Positions 8,631 to 17,331 of a DNA stretch of 64,000 nucleotides are shown here, piece after piece. The notes beneath the pieces are model-generated. The model was not told the DNA's origin. It saw only the letters and a program-made list of their open reading frames with translations, and searched no databases. How positions within the stretch are numbered: the first letter of the stretch is position 1; every line of letters begins with the position of its first letter. The stretch is from contig NZ_JAAITA010000007.1 in NCBI RefSeq assembly GCF_013304445.1, positions 62,001-126,000 on the forward strand, in the 5' to 3' direction. Position numbers and translations under genes: made by a program. This DNA is from Blautia hansenii. Its GTDB lineage: Bacteria; Bacillota; Clostridia; Lachnospirales; Lachnospiraceae.

Positions 8631-9551
8631 ATGGCCAGTACGAATAATACAATCTTTGATGATGTCTTCCGTACCTTAATAGAAAAGATGCCGGAACTGA
8701 CGATACCCCTGATTAATGAAATCTTTGGTACCGCTTATCCGGAAGACATCGAAATCATACAGAGGAGAAATGAGCATCAGACGAAACAGGGGGAAATCAT
8801 CACAGACTCCCACCTTCTGATAGCAGAGAAAATGTACCATTTAGAGTGCCAGAGCACGCAGGACAGCGGTATGGTGGTGCGTATGATAGAATACGATTTT
8901 TCTATCAGCCTGGAATCCATGGAAAAAGAGGAAGGGAGATACCGGATGTATTTTCCTCATTCCTGTATCCTGCATCTCCGTGGCAATGAAGAGACAAGGT
9001 TTTTGACCATAGAGGTTGTGATGCCGGACAAAAGCACCTGGGAGTACAAAGTCCCCGCAGTGTATGCGGGGCATTATACAAAAGAAGAAATCTTAGGGAA
9101 ACGACTTTTCTTTCTCCTGCCTTTTTATATCATGCGTTATGAGAAAAAAGACCTCGACGGAGAGCATCAGGAACTGAAAAAAATGCTGGAAGCGTACGCA
9201 GAGATAGAAGCGCGCTTGGAAAAAGAATTTCTGGAAGAAGGAAAAGAGAAAGAATATCGTGACCTGATAGAGTTAATCATAAGGATAGCAGAATATATCC
9301 TGAAGGACAGGGAAAAAGCCAGGAAAGGATTTGGTAAAGTGATGGGCGGAAAAGTGTTGGAATTAGAGTCAGATAAGCTGATTCAAAAAGGGCTTGAGCA
9401 AGGCCGTACGCAGGGGTTGGAACAAGGTATAAAGAGCAGCGTATGGAAACTGCTGAAAAATGGGCTGTCTGTAGAAGAAACAGCAAAGCTGCTGGAATTG
9501 CCAAAAGAGCGGGTGTGTAAGATTCAGGAAGAAATGAACAATCCTGAATAG
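8631..9551 (+). CDS. Rpn family recombination-promoting nuclease / putative transposase
   Basis: A 306-residue PD-(D/E)XK-type nuclease of the Rpn family. The N-terminal TNNTIFDDVFRTLIEK opening and the catalytic pattern of Asp in TDSHLL followed by ECQS (D...ExQ, residues about 63-81) are typical. The C-terminus carries the common GLEQGRTQGLEQGI segment and a small helical tail (GLSVEETAKLLELPKERV). Rpn proteins promote RecA-independent recombination in E. coli; several are now linked to phage defence. GTGAGGAATG precedes the start. It stands alone between hairpins, as is usual for this mobile-gene-like family. Confidence 0.88.
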   Translation: MASTNNTIFDDVFRTLIEKMPELTIPLINEIFGTAYPEDIEIIQRRNEHQTKQGEIITDSHLLIAEKMYHLECQSTQDSGMVVRMIEYDFSISLESMEKEEGRYRMYFPHSCILHLRGNEETRFLTIEVVMPDKSTWEYKVPAVYAGHYTKEEILGKRLFFLLPFYIMRYEKKDLDGEHQELKKMLEAYAEIEARLEKEFLEEGKEKEYRDLIELIIRIAEYILKDREKARKGFGKVMGGKVLELESDKLIQKGLEQGRTQGLEQGIKSSVWKLLKNGLSVEETAKLLELPKERVCKIQEEMNNPE

Positions 9552-9581
9552 AAACTGCCATAACATAACGAGTTAAAAATG

Positions 9582-9622
9582 AAATCTCGCCACTACGGAA
9601 ACAAATGGTGGTGAGATTTTTT
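9582..9622 (+). terminator. Terminator after the Rpn-family gene
   Basis: Arms 9582-9595 and 9606-9619 (AAATCTCGCCACTA against TGGTGGTGAGATTT, with two G-U pairs) end in six T. Confidence 0.85.
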
Positions 9623-9782
9623 ATGCTATCTTCCGTACTCTCTGCATTATTTCCCCATTACCAGTTGAAAATTTCCACTTTTTCAGATAGAATAGAGTGT
9701 ACTAAAACGGATACAATATACAATATCGTTATTTTGCTTCAGCATATTGTATACGAAATACAAGATTGCGGGAGGAACACAC

Positions 9783-10655
9783 ATGAGACTGAGAGCACTT
9801 GCAAAGATTAATCTTGGTCTGGACGTTCTGCGCAGAAGAGAAGACGGATACCACGAACTGCGCATGATTATGCAGACTATTAATATGTATGACCAGTTAG
9901 ATATGGAAATCAGCCGGAAACCTGGCATCAAGATTACCACAAACCTGCCTTTTGTGCCGGTAAACGAAAACAATCTGGTGCACAAGGCGGCAAAGCTTTT
10001 GATGGATGAGTTTGACATTCAAGAGGGACTTACCGTAGATTTGCAGAAGTTTATTCCTGTAGCGGCAGGTATGGCAGGAGGAAGTTCCGATGCAGCGGCG
10101 GCTATGATTGGGGTCAACCGTCTGTTTCATCTGGGGCTGTCTGTAAAGGAATTAATGGAGCGAGGCGTAAAAATCGGGGCAGACGTACCGTATTGTCTGT
10201 TAAGAGGAACTGCACTGGCAGAAGGAATCGGAGATAAATTAAGGGCGCTTCCGGCCTGTCCGGACTGCTACGTTTTAATCGGAAAGCCGGGCATTAGCGT
10301 ATCAACTAAATTTGTCTATGAAAATCTTCATGCAAACCAGCTGGAATATCATCCGCCTATTGACGAAATGCTGGAAGCAATTCAGTGGCACAATCTGAAT
10401 AAAATCGCTGACCTCATGGGAAATGTACTGGAAACGGTTACCATTCCCCATTATCCTGTTATAGAGGAAATTAAAAACCATATGAAAGACCATGGAGCTT
10501 TAAATGCCATGATGAGCGGAAGCGGTCCTACGGTGTTTGGTCTGTTTGATGATAAGAAACTGGCGGAGCATGCCTGCGAGGCATTAAGAGAAAGCCATCT
10601 TGCACGAACTGTTTTTCTGACAACAGTGTTTAATAACGGCGGAAGGAGGAAATAA
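9783..10655 (+). CDS. ispE: 4-(cytidine 5'-diphospho)-2-C-methyl-D-erythritol kinase
   Basis: A 290-residue GHMP kinase of the MEP isoprenoid pathway that phosphorylates CDP-methylerythritol. The N-terminus RALAKINLGLDVLRRREDGYHEL and the ATP-binding loop AAGMAGGSSDAAA (near residue 100) are diagnostic, as is MMSGSGPTVFGLF near the C-terminus. The start at 9783 has GGGAGGA eight bases upstream; an upstream in-frame ATG at 9747 lacks one. The gene is followed one base later by a GntR regulator, suggesting cotranscription. Confidence 0.95.
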   Translation: MRLRALAKINLGLDVLRRREDGYHELRMIMQTINMYDQLDMEISRKPGIKITTNLPFVPVNENNLVHKAAKLLMDEFDIQEGLTVDLQKFIPVAAGMAGGSSDAAAAMIGVNRLFHLGLSVKELMERGVKIGADVPYCLLRGTALAEGIGDKLRALPACPDCYVLIGKPGISVSTKFVYENLHANQLEYHPPIDEMLEAIQWHNLNKIADLMGNVLETVTIPHYPVIEEIKNHMKDHGALNAMMSGSGPTVFGLFDDKKLAEHACEALRESHLARTVFLTTVFNNGGRRK

Positions 10656-10656
10656 A

Positions 10657-11316
10657 ATGGAATTGGAAATGCATATGGACGAATATCTCCCTTTGCGGGA
10701 TGTTGTCTTTAATACACTGCGAAGAGCGATTTTAAAAGGCGAATTAAAGCCGGGGGAAAGGCTGATGGAAATTACCCTGGCAGACCAGTTGGGTGTCAGC
10801 CGCACCCCAATTCGGGAGGCCATTCGTAAGCTGGAACTGGAGGGGCTGGTGGTTATGGCACCCAGAAAAGGGGCGAAAGTGGCGTCCATTACAGAACGGG
10901 ATTTAAATGATGTGCTGGAGGTGCGTAAAGGCATGGAGGTGCTTGCTATCTCTCTTGCCTGCGAGCGGATTACCAGAGAAGAGATGGAGAAACTGGAAGA
11001 AATTGAGAGCCGGTTTCAGAATCTGATTGAGGAAGGAAATCTGACAGAACTGGCGGAAGTGGATGTGGAATTTCACGACACTATTTACAATGCCACAAAT
11101 AATAAAAGACTGGTGCAGCTTTTGAATAACCTGCGGGAACAGATGTATCGTTACCGCATGGAATACCTGAAGGATATTGCAGTAAGAAGAACCCTGGCAG
11201 AGGAGCACCGTTCTATCTGTGAGGCTTTAAGAGCACGGGACGAGAAAAAGGCTCTGGACTACATCAAAGTGCATATCGACAACCAGCAGAAAGCCATTAT
11301 CCGCAGCCTGAATTAG
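10657..11316 (+). CDS. GntR family transcriptional regulator, FCD (FadR) subfamily
   Basis: A 219-residue regulator with an N-terminal winged helix (LRRAILKGELKPGERLMEITLADQLGVSRTPIREAIRKLE is the classic GntR signature region) and an all-helical FCD ligand-binding domain. Metal-binding residues are visible as DVEFHDTIY and EEHRSICEAL with a further His near the C-terminus. Such regulators sense organic or amino acids. It starts one base after ispE, with GGAAGGAGG inside the end of ispE. Its target is not evident from neighbours. Confidence 0.92.
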   Translation: MELEMHMDEYLPLRDVVFNTLRRAILKGELKPGERLMEITLADQLGVSRTPIREAIRKLELEGLVVMAPRKGAKVASITERDLNDVLEVRKGMEVLAISLACERITREEMEKLEEIESRFQNLIEEGNLTELAEVDVEFHDTIYNATNNKRLVQLLNNLREQMYRYRMEYLKDIAVRRTLAEEHRSICEALRARDEKKALDYIKVHIDNQQKAIIRSLN

Positions 11317-11438
11317 GAATAGACAGAGAGACAGGCAGGAATAGAATAGAAAGATTGCGGGATACTAAAAGGGAGGTGAAAGCCTCTCTTTTTTGTTGCT
11401 TAAAAATTCGACAGAATATAATATTCAGGAGGAAGGGC

Positions 11439-12932
11439 ATGGACTGCAAGATTTCGACTCATATAGAAGAAAATGAAACCTACGTCAGAAGCAGGCTGTA
11501 CAATTGTGACGACTGTATTATACGTCCCATGATTTTGGGAGAGGAGAAAAAAATCAGGTGTCTGGTGGTTTATATAGAAGTGGCTGTCAGCAACATGATG
11601 CTGGAAGATTCCGTCATTGGAAAACTGGTGAACCATATGTGGGAAATGCCCGCGGAGGAGATTCTGCAGTTTGTGAAGGATAATGGAATGGGAATTTCTG
11701 ACGTACAGCCATTGGATACCATGGACGCGGCGTTTGCTTCTATGCTGGCAGGTAATGCGGTTTTCTTTCTGGACGGGTATGCCAGAGCCATCAAGGTATC
11801 CAGCAAGGGGTATCCCAACCTGTCTGTGGCAGAGGCTTCCAGAGAAAAAGTTTTAAGGGGCTCTAAGGAAGGGTTTACAGATGCGGTGAAGACGAATTCC
11901 GCCCTGGTAAGGAAACGGATTCGGGATACCAGGTTAAAGGTGAAACAGAAAACACTTGGGGAAAGAAGTCAGACTTTGGTGCAGCTTTTGTACATGGAGG
12001 ACTTGGTGCGGCCGGAACTTCTGCAGGATATAGAAGACAGGCTGGACTCTTTTGTCATTGACGGTGTGCTGGATTCCGGAGTGATTGAGCAGCTTACTGA
12101 GGAAAGCTGGATTTCGCCTTTTCCTCAGTTTCAAACCACAGAGCGGCCGGATAAGTGTGCAGCTGAAATTTTAAACGGAAGGATTCTGCTCTTGTGCGAC
12201 CATTCCCCTATTGGTATGCTGCTTCCGGCGGCGTTTGGCGATTTCCTGCAGGTCAGCGAAGACCATTATAACCGCTTTGAAATCGTATCTCTGCAGCGGC
12301 TTATCCGGTATGCGGCAGTGTTTTTTACCCTGCTGTTTTCCGGCACTTATCTGGCTGTGACGAATTTTCATACTCAGGTGCTGCCAGCCAGCCTGATTCT
12401 GTCTTTTTCAGAGGCGCGGCAGGGAGTTCCCTTTCCCGGTGTACTGGAAATTTTGTTTATGGAAATTGCTTTTGAGACCATTCGTGAGGCGGGGGTGCGT
12501 ATGCCGGGTCCTCTGGGAGGAACCATTGGCATTGTCGGCGGTCTGATTGTGGGGCAGGCGGCAGTGGAGGCTAATCTGGTCAGCCCCATTGTAGTGGTCG
12601 TGGTGGCTGTGACGGCGCTTTGTTCTCTGGCTATTCCCAACGAGGAATTTTCTGCGCCATTCAGACTTTTGAAGTTTGGCTTTATTTTGCTGGGAGGAAT
12701 GCTGGGAGTGTTTGGAATCCTTCTGGGGCTGTATCTTACTGCCAGTCATCTGGCCGGGTTAAAAAGCTTTGGAATTCCGTATCTGACGCCTTTTGCAGCA
12801 CAGACAAAGGCAGGATACAGAGGAGAAGGAGACAGCGTGATTCGTGCGCCTTTCCGCTTTTTGACCAGAAGGCCCCTTTACGCACAGAGAAATCAGAAGG
12901 TACGGCTTCGCATGGAGAAAGGGGGAAAATGA
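11439..12932 (+). CDS. Spore germination protein, GerA/GerKA family
   Basis: A 497-residue A subunit of a GerA-type germinant receptor, normally in the spore inner membrane. The hydrophilic N-terminal half contains SREKVLRGSKEGFTDAVKTN, matching the family pattern GPREGFTE followed by an N-rich strand, and the C-terminal half has four to five membrane segments (YAAVFFTLLFSGTYLAVTNF; GGTIGIVGGLIVGQAAVEA). The start at 11439 has AGGAGGAAGG upstream; an earlier in-frame ATG at 11355 lacks a site. It ends two bases before the gerB-gerC fusion gene, so the receptor is encoded as an operon. Confidence 0.92.
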   Translation: MDCKISTHIEENETYVRSRLYNCDDCIIRPMILGEEKKIRCLVVYIEVAVSNMMLEDSVIGKLVNHMWEMPAEEILQFVKDNGMGISDVQPLDTMDAAFASMLAGNAVFFLDGYARAIKVSSKGYPNLSVAEASREKVLRGSKEGFTDAVKTNSALVRKRIRDTRLKVKQKTLGERSQTLVQLLYMEDLVRPELLQDIEDRLDSFVIDGVLDSGVIEQLTEESWISPFPQFQTTERPDKCAAEILNGRILLLCDHSPIGMLLPAAFGDFLQVSEDHYNRFEIVSLQRLIRYAAVFFTLLFSGTYLAVTNFHTQVLPASLILSFSEARQGVPFPGVLEILFMEIAFETIREAGVRMPGPLGGTIGIVGGLIVGQAAVEANLVSPIVVVVVAVTALCSLAIPNEEFSAPFRLLKFGFILLGGMLGVFGILLGLYLTASHLAGLKSFGIPYLTPFAAQTKAGYRGEGDSVIRAPFRFLTRRPLYAQRNQKVRLRMEKGGK

Positions 12933-12933
12933 G

Positions 12934-14592
12934 ATGTTTGCAGACAATGCGCAGATTTCCCACAGACAGCTTTTCAGACAGATTCTTTTAGGACTTTCGG
13001 GAATTTATTTTCTGACAGTTCCGGTTTGCGGGGAATTAAGGGGAAGACAGGGAATGCTCTCCCTTCTTGGGGGTATGGTTCTGTATTTGTTTTTATGCAT
13101 TTATTTTATCCGTCTTAAGACCGTCTTTCGCAGCCCTCTGCAGTATATGGGGAAAACAGCAGGTCGTATTTTTATTCTTCTGTATTTGTCCTGGATGTGG
13201 TTTGCAGGGGTGTATCTTCTGCTTCTGATTGCCCGGATTACGGATCGTTTTCTTATAGAAGGGAGCGTACCCTGGGTTGTGATTGGACTGGCCGGGGCTG
13301 CAGCGTATCTGGGAAGTCATCAGGGGCTGGAGAGGCGGGGGAGAATGGCAGAAGTGTGTTTTCCCGTTGTTATGGTCATTTTAGTGGGGATGCTGCTTTT
13401 GGGAATTCTCCGCATGAAACCGGAGTATTTAAGAGAAATGGGACCTTTGAGTCTGAAAGGCTGGCTGAAAGGAACGTATGAGGTGTGCTGTCTGTTTCTG
13501 CCTTTTGTTTTTTTGCCGGTGGCTTTGGGAAATGTGAAAAAACCGGGGGAGACCGGACGGGTTATGGGCAGTGCAGTCATGATAATTACAGGCCTGCAGA
13601 TACTGGGACTTCTGCTTTTGCAGGGCAGTTTTGGACTGGGGGGATATGAGCATAAGGAATATCCGGTGATTGATTTTATGTCCGGTATCCGTATACCTGG
13701 TGACTTTCTGGAGAGAGTGGATATTTTCTGGCTGGCAGCTGTACTGTTCAGCGTACTTTTCGCTTTGGGCAGTGTATTTTTCTATAATCATGAACTGCTG
13801 GTACGGGTAAAAATGGAAAAGACGGCATGGATTGCAGCAGGAGGCATTGTTTTTGCCGCTCTGGTATGTCAGAAAGAAGAAGTTTCTCCGGACTTTTTTT
13901 GGAATGTGACAGCCGGAATTTACGGCCCTCTGTTTCTGCTCCTGCTTTTGTTCGGTGCAGGTTCCGCCCGGAAGAAGAAAGCGCTGGCTGCCTTGCTGGC
14001 CCTTATCTTTTTGCCCCTGACTGCCTGTGGTGTCTCTCTGGAAAGCAGGGTGTTTCCCCTTGCCATAAGTGCAGATTATCAAAAGGGACAGTATGAACTT
14101 ATTTACGGAATTCCCGGTCTTACCCAGATAACCGGGCAGGATAAGAAATCCACAGAGGACAGTCAGGCACAGGCAGTTGCCTATAAGGGAAAAGAGCCAA
14201 AAGAAGCAGAGAAAAATTTTAATAAAAATCAGGAAAACTATCTGGACATGGGACATTTGAAAGTGCTGATTCTGGGGAAAGGGATTCTGCAGGAGAAGGA
14301 AGCGTTGGAGGAATTTTTGCAGTATTTGGAAGAAAAACCGGCTGTGGCGGGAAATCTTTACGTCTTTGCCTGTGACAAGCCGGAAGAGCTGATGAGTCTG
14401 GACAGTCAGAACACAGATTCCGTGGGTGAATATCTTACAGGAATTCTGGAAAACAATCTGGAGGGAAAACCAAAGGATGCAGTTACTTTACAGGATTTGT
14501 ATAATGCATGGCACAGAGAAGAGGAATTCCCCCGGCTCCCCATTGCAGAGGTGGTGAATAAAAGGCCGCAAATCCGTCAATACTCCTGGTGA
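12934..14592 (+). CDS. GerB permease fused to GerC-like domain (germinant receptor B-C fusion)
   Basis: A 552-residue protein. Residues 1 to about 340 form a GerAB-type endospore germination permease of the amino acid/polyamine superfamily with around ten membrane spans. Residues from about 345 read like the start of a GerC lipoprotein: a hydrophobic segment (LAALLALIFLPLTAC) ending in a lipobox-like LTAC at Cys365, then ESRVFPLAISADYQKGQYEL, the usual GerC N-terminal domain. GerB and GerC are normally separate proteins of about 365 and 370-400 residues; here the GerC part is only about 187 residues and lacks the C-terminal domain. The frame is open throughout with no sign of a sequencing join. 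Confidence 0.85.
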   Translation: MFADNAQISHRQLFRQILLGLSGIYFLTVPVCGELRGRQGMLSLLGGMVLYLFLCIYFIRLKTVFRSPLQYMGKTAGRIFILLYLSWMWFAGVYLLLLIARITDRFLIEGSVPWVVIGLAGAAAYLGSHQGLERRGRMAEVCFPVVMVILVGMLLLGILRMKPEYLREMGPLSLKGWLKGTYEVCCLFLPFVFLPVALGNVKKPGETGRVMGSAVMIITGLQILGLLLLQGSFGLGGYEHKEYPVIDFMSGIRIPGDFLERVDIFWLAAVLFSVLFALGSVFFYNHELLVRVKMEKTAWIAAGGIVFAALVCQKEEVSPDFFWNVTAGIYGPLFLLLLLFGAGSARKKKALAALLALIFLPLTACGVSLESRVFPLAISADYQKGQYELIYGIPGLTQITGQDKKSTEDSQAQAVAYKGKEPKEAEKNFNKNQENYLDMGHLKVLILGKGILQEKEALEEFLQYLEEKPAVAGNLYVFACDKPEELMSLDSQNTDSVGEYLTGILENNLEGKPKDAVTLQDLYNAWHREEEFPRLPIAEVVNKRPQIRQYSW

Positions 14593-14618
14593 AATCAAAA
14601 CCGGGAGGTACATAGAAC

Positions 14619-15317
14619 ATGGACGGGAAAAAAGACTGGAAAGATAGATGGACAGACAGACTGGCAAACCGGAAAGCCGTGCTGAATGCAGTGTTGGTTA
14701 GTCTGGCGGGTGTGTTGTTTCTGACGGGAATTTACCTGGTGCACTTAAAACGGGAAAACAGAGAAATACGCCAGCGGTTGGAGCGGGAAATTCAGCAGGG
14801 CATTGCAGGAGAGGTGTTCCGCTTTCATGTGGTGGCCAACAGCGACCGGGAGGAAGACCAGGAAGTAAAATTAAAGGTAAAAACAGAAATTACGGAATAT
14901 CTGGAGGAATTGCTTCCGGAGGAGACGAATCTGGAAAAGACAAAAGAAGCAGTTCTGACCCATTTGCCGGAAATAGAAGACAGAGCAGAGAAGGTGATGA
15001 ACCGTGAGGGCTTTGATTATGAGGCCCAGGCTGTGGTGGAGAAAACCTGGTTTCCGGAGAAAACTTATGGGGACTGTACCTTTCCTGCCGGAGAATATGA
15101 AGCTTTGAATCTGCGGCTTGGAAAGGCTCAGGGGCATAACTGGTGGTGTATTCTGTATCCGTCTCTTTGCTTTATTGATGAGACTTACGGTGTGGTAACA
15201 GAAGATAAGAAGGAAGAGCTGAAGGACGTGCTGACAGAGGAAGAATTCCTGGAAATTTTAAAAGACCCGGAGAAAAAAGAAAAGGTGCGCATTGGATTTC
15301 GGTGGTTTTCATCTTGA
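14619..15317 (+). CDS. spoIIR: Stage II sporulation protein R
   Basis: A 232-residue SpoIIR, the forespore-made signal protein that triggers SpoIIGA to process pro-sigma-E in the mother cell. One N-terminal membrane segment (VLVSLAGVLFLTGIYLVHL) precedes the conserved FRFHVVANSDREEDQEVKLKVK, YGDCTFPAGEYEALNLRLG and the hallmark GHNWWCILYPSLCFID. GGGAGGTA lies upstream of the ATG. It follows the germination genes by 26 bases, so the block is devoted to sporulation. A sigma-F promoter would be expected but none was identified with confidence. Confidence 0.93.
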   Translation: MDGKKDWKDRWTDRLANRKAVLNAVLVSLAGVLFLTGIYLVHLKRENREIRQRLEREIQQGIAGEVFRFHVVANSDREEDQEVKLKVKTEITEYLEELLPEETNLEKTKEAVLTHLPEIEDRAEKVMNREGFDYEAQAVVEKTWFPEKTYGDCTFPAGEYEALNLRLGKAQGHNWWCILYPSLCFIDETYGVVTEDKKEELKDVLTEEEFLEILKDPEKKEKVRIGFRWFSS

Positions 15318-15380
15318 AATCTGTCTCTGTAAAGGGTACAATGGAAACTAAACGAGAAAATGACAGGTAAGAGGTATCCT

Positions 15381-16202
15381 ATGAATCAGAGAAAAGATGC
15401 GCCCATTGGTGTTTTCGACTCCGGTGTGGGCGGATTAACAGTGGCAAGGGAGATTATGCGAAATCTTCCCCACGAAAGAATTGTATATTTCGGAGATACG
15501 GCAAGAGTACCTTACGGCAGCAAGTCCAGGGAGACGGTTATCCGCTATTCCAGACAGATTGTCCGTTTTTTAAAGACACAGGAAGTAAAAGCCATTGTAG
15601 TGGCGTGTAATACCGCAAGTGCATTGGCACTGGAAACTATTCAGCAGGAAACAGATATTCCCATGCTGGGGGTGGTAGAGCCGGGAGCCAGAGTAGCAGC
15701 GAAAACCACAAGAAATAAGAAAATCGGACTTATCGGCACCCGGGCAACAGTGAAGTCCGATTTATATCGTACCATGATTCAGAAGACAGATCCGCAGATT
15801 CAGGTTATTGGTCAGGCATGTCCCCTGTTTGTGCCTCTGGTAGAGGAGGGGTGGCTGAAAGATTCCGTGACCATAGAGGTAGCCAGACGGTATTTGAAGC
15901 CTTTGCTGGAGCAGGATATTGATACCCTGATTTTGGGCTGTACCCATTATCCCCTTCTGCGTTCCATGTTAAGGGGTCTGGTAGGAGATAAGGTAACACT
16001 GGTAAATCCTGCATATGAAACAGCCAGAGAACTGGGACGGCTTCTAGAGGAAAAGGGACTGGAAAATGAAGGACGGGCAGAGGAAGAATTTCCTTATCGT
16101 TTCTTTGTAAGCGATGAAGAAGCGTATTTTCAGGAATTTGCCAATTCCATTCTGCCTTATGATGTAAAAATGACAAAGCAGATAAATATTGAGGAGTATT
16201 AA
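15381..16202 (+). CDS. murI: Glutamate racemase
   Basis: A 273-residue cofactor-independent racemase that makes D-glutamate for peptidoglycan. Motifs: IGVFDSGVGGLTVAREI, the first catalytic Cys in VACNTASALA, and the second in LGCTHYPLL. The start at 15381 has AGAGG upstream; an ATG seven codons earlier at 15360 is a weaker alternative. It is followed two bases later by a DUF1934 gene. Confidence 0.95.
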   Translation: MNQRKDAPIGVFDSGVGGLTVAREIMRNLPHERIVYFGDTARVPYGSKSRETVIRYSRQIVRFLKTQEVKAIVVACNTASALALETIQQETDIPMLGVVEPGARVAAKTTRNKKIGLIGTRATVKSDLYRTMIQKTDPQIQVIGQACPLFVPLVEEGWLKDSVTIEVARRYLKPLLEQDIDTLILGCTHYPLLRSMLRGLVGDKVTLVNPAYETARELGRLLEEKGLENEGRAEEEFPYRFFVSDEEAYFQEFANSILPYDVKMTKQINIEEY

Positions 16203-16204
16203 TC

Positions 16205-16657
16205 ATGACAAAAGATGTGTTGGTTACGGTAAAGGGACTGCAGAGCATAGAGGCAGGAGAACCGGAAGAAGTAGAAATGATATCCAGAGGAGATTATTAC
16301 TACAAGAACGGACATCATTATATTTTCTTTGATGAAGTAGTAGAAGGCTTTACGGAAAGTACGCGAAACAGTATAAAAGTATCAGACAACAGTGTAGAGG
16401 TTAAGAAAAAGGGACTGACCAATGTGCAGATGATTTTTGAAGAAAACAAGAAGAACCTTACCTATTATGCCACACCTTTCGGAAATCTGCAGATGGGCAT
16501 TGCTGCCACAAAGATTGATGTGAAAGAACAGGAAAAAAGTCTGGATATTTCTATTGATTATGCATTGGAAATTAATGCAGAGCATGCGGCGGACTGCCGG
16601 ATTTGTGTGAATGTGAGACAAAAGGACGCGGGAGAGTTTTCGCTTTGCGGGAATTAA
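16205..16657 (+). CDS. DUF1934 domain-containing protein (YwiB-like)
   Basis: A 150-residue cytoplasmic protein of the DUF1934 family, a lipocalin-like beta barrel of unknown ligand. The pattern VTVKGLQSIEAGEPEEVEMI, YYYKNGHHYIFFDEV, and LTYYATPFGNLQMGI with a final ALEINAEHAADCRICV is typical. It starts two bases after murI. Function is unknown. Confidence 0.85.
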   Translation: MTKDVLVTVKGLQSIEAGEPEEVEMISRGDYYYKNGHHYIFFDEVVEGFTESTRNSIKVSDNSVEVKKKGLTNVQMIFEENKKNLTYYATPFGNLQMGIAATKIDVKEQEKSLDISIDYALEINAEHAADCRICVNVRQKDAGEFSLCGN

Positions 16658-16713
16658 AAAATATCCCACCAAACCAGATGAAAGTTTGCTCCGGTTTGGT
16701 GGGATATTTTTTA
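16657..16713. terminator. Bidirectional terminator between DUF1934 and membrane-protein genes
   Basis: Arms 16657-16675 and 16693-16711 pair over 19 bp (core ATATCCCACCAAACC), with T-rich sequence after it on the plus strand and A-rich before it, so it can work in both directions. Confidence 0.88.
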
Positions 16714-17172
16714 TTATTTGCCTTTGCTCATATTCACAGCTTTGTCCTTCATGCGGGCGAACCAGCCTTTTTTCTTAGCCGGCGGTGTCAGTGCGCCGCG
16801 CAGACCTCTGACGCCAATGATGTAAATACCGCTTACATCTGCCTTGACTTCTTTCTTTACAGGAATTAAATCATAAATAGACTCGTCTGCAACTAAAGTC
16901 ATAATCTTTGGTCCGATTTTCGCCTTTACAATCGGCAATTTGGAACGTCTCATCAGCTTCGGCGTCTGGTCAATGACCATCTGCGGAAGACCGGATTGTT
17001 TAATAGGCAGCCGCTTTTTGTCGATAATCAGCATAGAGATTGTCTGCTTTGCCGCCTCCATCTGTTCCTGCTGTGCTTCCTGTTTCTTCTGTGCTTTCTT
17101 TCCCAGAAAATATAGAACAACAAGCCCAATGACTAAAATGATTAAAATAATCAGCAATATTGTTCCAGCCAT
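16714..17172 (-). CDS. Conserved membrane-anchored protein of unknown function
   Basis: A 152-residue protein: one N-terminal membrane span (ILLIILIILVIGLVVLYFLG), a short charged coiled segment (KKAQKKQEAQQEQMEAAKQT) and a soluble domain with a basic C-terminus (AKKKGWFARMKDKAVNMSKGK begins at about residue 132). AGGAGG precedes the start. The architecture suggests a cytoplasmic domain tethered to the membrane. I do not recognise a named family. Confidence 0.75.
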   Translation of the reverse strand: MAGTILLIILIILVIGLVVLYFLGKKAQKKQEAQQEQMEAAKQTISMLIIDKKRLPIKQSGLPQMVIDQTPKLMRRSKLPIVKAKIGPKIMTLVADESIYDLIPVKKEVKADVSGIYIIGVRGLRGALTPPAKKKGWFARMKDKAVNMSKGK

Positions 17173-17331
17173 TTGCGTTGACCCTCCTACTGTTTCTATT
17201 TCAATAAATTCACACTTTAGTTATTCTATCATTCTTTCAGGGAAAAGGCAACTGAAAAGTTGACGCACGCAGGGACTTTGTGGCATAATTGCTTTTGTAG
17301 AGAGAAACAGAACAGAGAGGAAAATATAAAT

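Noticed and set aside
13429-14256. Long minus-strand ORF opposite the germination fusion gene (275 codons)
   Set aside because: No ribosome binding site; composition is that of a reverse-complement shadow of membrane-protein codons.
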